64,000 bases of DNA, from positions 276,349-340,348 of the forward strand of contig NZ_MXPU01000007.1 in NCBI RefSeq assembly GCF_002204185.1, read 5' to 3'. Source of the stretch: Rhizobium esperanzae (GTDB lineage Bacteria > Pseudomonadota > Alphaproteobacteria > Rhizobiales > Rhizobiaceae). Below are positions 63,533 to 64,000 of the stretch, one piece after another (within the stretch, counting starts at the first letter, position 1; each line of letters opens with the position of its first letter). Made by a program: the position numbers and the translations under genes. The notes beneath the pieces were generated by a model. The model made no database searches, had not been told where the DNA came from, and saw only the letters and a program-made list of their open reading frames with translations.

Positions 63533-63556
63533 AGGTCGCAGTTGGACAATAGATAG
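63533..63556 (+). pseudogene. yjhX: Displaced 3' end of yjhX
   Basis: Encodes RSQLDNR followed by TAG, the conserved YjhX C-terminus (usual ending V-R-x-Q-L-D-N-R), in the frame that continues codon 78 when the IS66 element and one duplication are removed. Confidence 0.9.
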
Positions 63557-63758
63557 TCGGGCAACCAATCTTGATCGCGCATCAAATCTGCGCGCTCAGG
63601 GCTCAGCTTTGAATTGGAATATTCGAACGGGGCAAAGTCACCCCGGATATCTATCTTGTTCCATCAGTTCCGCTCGCGGTTGCCAGTATATTCAAGACTA
63701 GGTGTTTGATCCCAGGCTTTGATGGGGCATCCTTGTCTTCCGAATCAAAGGATGCGTT
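63557..63758. other. Gap between yjhX end and the next insertion sequence
   Basis: About 200 bp without a gene. The left terminus of the following IS probably lies near 63703, where TGTTTGATCCCAGG begins. The right end is outside the window, so this is not confirmed. Confidence 0.4.
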
Positions 63759-64000
63759 ATGGGCCAGGTTCTTCATGGGAGCGCCACGACGACAGAGGCA
63801 GTCCGTCGAGCGATACAACATAGTCAAGAGAGCCTGAGGACGCTTTCGAAGCGTTATGGGATCAATCAGAAGACCGTCGCCAAGTGGCGGAAGCGGTCCT
63901 CTGTTGCGGACCTTCCGACCGGCCCGAAAGAGCCTAGATCGACGGTGCTCTCCGTCGAGGAGGAGGCTGTTATCGTTGCCTTTCGCCGGTATACGCTGCT
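63759..64000 (+). CDS. IS481-like transposase, N-terminal part (runs off the right edge)
   Basis: First ~80 codons of a transposase: MGQVLHGSATTTEAVRRAIQ, then a helix-turn-helix in ESLRTLSKRYGINQKTVAKWRKRSS and EEEAVIVAFRRYTLL. This matches IS481-family transposases common in rhizobia. The catalytic DDE core lies outside the window, so it is not known whether the gene is intact. Confidence 0.8.
   Translation, partial: MGQVLHGSATTTEAVRRAIQHSQESLRTLSKRYGINQKTVAKWRKRSSVADLPTGPKEPRSTVLSVEEEAVIVAFRRYTL

Overview
The window is chromosomal DNA of an alphaproteobacterium of the Rhizobiaceae, most likely Rhizobium close to R. etli or R. leguminosarum. This rests on gene content and order (tsf-rpsB-eipB, clpS-clpA, the four-gene aapJQMP amino-acid ABC operon, class I phaC plus a phasin, complex I supernumerary subunits), on high-GC codon use, on CTTGAC-N17-CTATAT-like promoters, and on two rhizobial-type intergenic palindromic elements. 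No database search was possible, so the species is an inference.

Layout. 1-20 kb is core: translation genes (tsf, rpsB), the envelope protein EipB, a small RidA/glycerophosphodiesterase/acyltransferase/HIT run, the ClpS-ClpA protease adaptor and unfoldase, a phasin, cysE, a hydrolase, the complex I NDUFS6 homologue, an FAD monooxygenase, metC, and the complete aapJQMP operon. 20-25 kb is a sparse accessory stretch. It holds two small exported proteins, a decayed second copy of the complex I NDUFS4 gene, and a large beta-helix/RTX protein probably secreted by a type I system. 25,037-36,818 is an integrative element in the 3' end of tRNA-Arg(TCT), bounded by perfect 50-bp direct repeats. It carries a frameshifted tyrosine integrase, many small zinc-ribbon or unknown genes, a truncated LigD-type ligase, an AI-2E-family membrane protein, DUF1515, DUF6894 and DUF1643 proteins, HNH and nuclease remnants, and several terminators with no clear gene in front of them.

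36.8-60.5 kb returns to core: NDUFS4, tRNA-Pro, DUF192 and cold-shock genes, gloA, an M15-like lipoprotein, three tRNA-Glu genes of which two sit in a perfect 128-bp duplication, recJ, hom, alaC, phaC, a DUF2778 protein, a second aminotransferase, a DsbA-like oxidoreductase, aroQ, accB-accC-aat, DUF2155, NDUFA12, GNATs and gatB. 60.8-64 kb is an insertion-sequence cluster. A complete IS66-family element (61,028-63,524) with an 8-bp target duplication interrupts a yjhX (TopAI-like toxin) gene, whose last codons survive on the far side. An IS481-like transposase begins about 200 bp later and runs off the edge.

Functional threads: all three alphaproteobacterial supernumerary complex I subunits (NDUFS6, NDUFS4, NDUFA12 homologues) lie here away from any nuo operon. 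clpS, clpA and aat are three parts of one N-degron pathway. The phasin and phaC belong to polyhydroxybutyrate storage. accB-accC starts fatty-acid synthesis.
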